14,761 nt of DNA from MGOM01 sp035455265 (GTDB taxonomy: Bacteria; Chloroflexota; Anaerolineae; Anaerolineales; E44-bin32). Location of the stretch: the NCBI GenBank assembly GCA_035455265.1, contig DATIFK010000057.1:1-14761 (forward strand), read 5' to 3'. The translations under genes and the position numbers were made by a program. Each line of letters opens with the position of its first letter. Position 1 is the first letter of the stretch. This document shows positions 13,342-14,761 of the stretch, piece after piece. The notes beneath the pieces are model-generated. The model made no database searches and was not told the origin of the DNA. It worked only from the letters and a program-made list of their open reading frames with translations.

Positions 13342-13481
13342 GTCAGCCGTCAGCCAGCAGCGACCAGCCACCAGGCACCAGCCACCAGCTATCACCCGCC
13401 GGGCGTCAGCAACCGGGGGCCGGTTCCCAGCCACCAATCACTAATCACTAACCACCATTCACGAATCACCAATCACCCTTC
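13342..13481. repeat. Array of 20 degenerate 7-bp repeats in one register
   Basis: Twenty consecutive heptamers fill 140 bp without a phase break. Units 1-8 are mainly GTCAGCC and ACCAGCC. Units 9-12 are degenerate and GC-rich (13398-13425). Units 13-20 drift to ACCAATC and ACTAATC variants. The array occupies most of the 259-nt gap between the RidA-like gene stop (13525) and the TIR-like gene start (13265). No protein, RNA gene or CRISPR-like spacer structure is seen in it. The rest of the gap (13482-13524) shows nothing recognisable. Confidence 0.88.
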
Positions 13482-13524
13482 AGCGTTTGCCGCGGCTCGC
13501 GGACGACTCACTTCTCACCCCGGA

Positions 13525-13920
13525 TCACTCCTCCAAGATCGCGTCGGCTTCGATCTCCACCAGGATCTCCGGCTGGATGAGTCGCCGGACCTCCACCATG
13601 CTCGTCGCGGGGCGAATGTCCCGGAAGACCTCACCGTGGGCCCGGCCGACCGCCTGCCAGTCGTCGATGTTGACGACGTACATGCGCGTGCGCACGACGT
13701 CGCTGAGCTTGGAGCCCAAGGCGCGCAGGGCGGCTTCGATGTTGCGGAGAGCCTGAGCGGCCTGCCCGTGGGCATCACCGAGCGCCACGATGTTTCCCTG
13801 GGGGTCGGTGGCGGTCGTTCCCGACACGAGGATGTGCCTCCCGATCCGAACCGCACGCGCGTAACCGACGAGCGGCTCCCAGGGTGTCCCACTGGAGTAG
13901 CTTTGCCGTTCGGGGTTCAT
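13525..13920 (-). CDS. RidA/YjgF/UK114-superfamily protein (non-archetypal Rid group)
   Basis: 131 aa, normal length. Family blocks are VRIGRHILVSGTTATDPQGN (24-43), QAAQALRNIEAALRALGSKL (53-72), DVVRTRMYVVNIDDW (74-88) and PATSMVEVRRLIQPEILVEI (104-123) followed by EADAI. Archetypal RidA deaminates reactive enamine/imine intermediates and needs an Arg in the PARSxVEV block; here that position is Thr106. It therefore likely belongs to one of the other Rid subgroups, and imine deaminase activity should not be assumed. A GGAGGTG ribosome site precedes the ATG at 13920. The membrane-protein gene ends 26 nt upstream, so the two may be co-transcribed. Confidence 0.92.
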   Translation of the reverse strand: MNPERQSYSSGTPWEPLVGYARAVRIGRHILVSGTTATDPQGNIVALGDAHGQAAQALRNIEAALRALGSKLSDVVRTRMYVVNIDDWQAVGRAHGEVFRDIRPATSMVEVRRLIQPEILVEIEADAILEE

Positions 13921-13946
13921 GGCACCTCCGGGTTGTCTGGCGCGGC

Positions 13947-14761
13947 TCAAGCGGCGTCGGAGGCTGCCGGCGCGCCCGTCCCCAATCGGAAGAAAGCCGG
14001 GATCAGAGGCACGCCGACGAGGAAGTACGCGCCGAGGTAGACCAAACCGCCGGGGCGATGGGCGAAGTCGAACAAGGGCAGGAAGAACAGTGCTGCGGCG
14101 GTGATGGCCACGATCAACCCGTAGGAGGCGAAGGCGTGGTGCAACAACACCGCCAGACTGCGTTCGCGGACGAGCGGCCCGGCGGCCAGCGCCAGGGCGA
14201 GGTAGAAGGCAGCGAAGCTGCGCAGGGTGAAGGGAGACATCACTTCGGGGAAGATGCCCCCGTTGGTGCCGACTGCGCCGACCGGGGCGACGAGCCCGTA
14301 CAAGGCGAGGAAGCCGACGAACACGACAAAGGCCCACACGGTCGCGCGCTGAAGCGGTCGAACCGGACCGCCGCTCGCCGGGGCGGCTGGGCGGGCACGG
14401 ACGATCTCGGCCACGCCCACCAGGCCACACAGAACATTCAGGGCGAGCGCGGCCAGGTAGGCCCAGGCAACCGGGTGGCCGAGCCGCAGTTTGGCGGCGA
14501 AGGCGATGACGACGGCCGCCTGCAAGAATCCGAAGAGCCACAGGTATCCCAACGCGGAGTAGACCAGACCCCAGGTCCATCGCCGCGCGCTGATCCAGGC
14601 CAACCAGGCATTGCCGAGACACCAACCCCCAATGGTCATCGCCATGAACGGAGTCACATTCCAGGCGAAGACCGGCGCCAGAGCCGTCGGCCAGAGGAAC
14701 AAGACTGCGCCCAGGAGCGCGTACGCCGTGGCCACACCGTAGGTGAGGCGGCGCGATAGGA
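13947..14761 (-). CDS. Multi-span membrane protein of unknown function (5' end beyond right edge)
   Basis: About 270 residues are visible. The reading frame stays open to the right edge, and the residues there (LSRRLTYGVATAYALLGAVL) read like genuine coding sequence. The true start therefore probably lies outside the window; a GTG at 14735 is an internal alternative. Around eight hydrophobic helices are apparent, with two periplasmic or cytoplasmic loops: one Ala/Pro/Gly-rich after helix 4 (RARPAAPASGGPVRP), and one conserved-looking GAVGTNGGIFPEVMSPFTLR between helices 5 and 6. No transporter or enzyme signature is recognised. It ends 26 nt before the RidA-like gene. Confidence 0.75.
   Translation of the reverse strand, partial: LSRRLTYGVATAYALLGAVLFLWPTALAPVFAWNVTPFMAMTIGGWCLGNAWLAWISARRWTWGLVYSALGYLWLFGFLQAAVVIAFAAKLRLGHPVAWAYLAALALNVLCGLVGVAEIVRARPAAPASGGPVRPLQRATVWAFVVFVGFLALYGLVAPVGAVGTNGGIFPEVMSPFTLRSFAAFYLALALAAGPLVRERSLAVLLHHAFASYGLIVAITAAALFFLPLFDFAHRPGGLVYLGAYFLVGVPLIPAFFRLGTGAPAASDAA

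Noticed and set aside
11988..13451. A 487-codon open frame on the plus strand opposite the GNAT and TIR-like genes
   Set aside because: It is antisense to two clear genes, has no domain, and runs into the heptamer repeat array.
13342..13481. CRISPR array
   Set aside because: The units are 7 bp, contiguous and degenerate, without unique spacers, and no cas genes are nearby.
13921..14625. Extension of the RidA frame upstream to give a 366-residue fusion
   Set aside because: The upstream part is low-complexity Arg/Gly/Pro sequence antisense-like in composition and overlaps the membrane-protein gene. A strong ribosome site supports the ATG at 13920.

Overview
The window is GC-rich and densely coding, with 18 genes and no intergenic gap above about 260 bases. 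I see no tRNA, rRNA, insertion sequence, phage gene or CRISPR array. The organism is probably an uncultured member of the Chloroflexota (Anaerolineae-like). This is an inference from several lipoproteins with Pro/Thr/Ser-rich linkers, the late quinone genes, and a methyltransferase N-terminus of a type I associate with that phylum. No marker gene fixes the taxonomy.

Left half (1-5954, minus strand): one long likely operon. In transcription order it holds a UbiA-type prenyltransferase, an ABC substrate-binding lipoprotein, an ABC ATPase, an ABC permease, a UbiE/MenG methyltransferase, the flavin prenyltransferase UbiX, a NUDIX hydrolase, a UPF0306/PNPOx-like flavin-type protein, and the start of a second methyltransferase cut by the left edge. 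Most junctions overlap by 1-16 nt. The exception is a 127-nt gap between the binding protein and the ATPase, which holds an inverted array of 7-bp repeats. UbiA-like, UbiX-like and UbiE-like proteins supply three of the four late steps of (mena)quinone synthesis (prenylation, prFMN cofactor supply, C-methylation). The UbiD-like decarboxylase is not in the window. An uncharacterised ABC importer sits in the middle of this set.

Middle (5955-8369, plus strand): diverging from ubiA is an MFS transporter. It is coupled by a GTGA overlap to a lipoprotein of a strongly conserved but uncharacterised type.

Right half (8499-14761, minus strand): an alpha/beta-hydrolase lipoprotein and a Tat-type dienelactone-hydrolase lipoprotein, which are probably co-transcribed; a small VOC (glyoxalase-fold) protein with a perfect 14-bp tandem repeat over its promoter region; a likely three-gene operon of a TIR/deoxyribosyltransferase-like protein, a GNAT acetyltransferase and a SAM methyltransferase; then a RidA-like protein and a multi-span membrane protein that runs off the right edge.

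The most unusual non-coding signal is three separate intergenic arrays of degenerate 7-bp units, each in exact register (4+4, 9+6 and 20 units). They resemble the heptameric STRR repeats known from cyanobacteria. They occupy the intra-operon gap, the convergent gap, and the gap upstream of the TIR-like gene.
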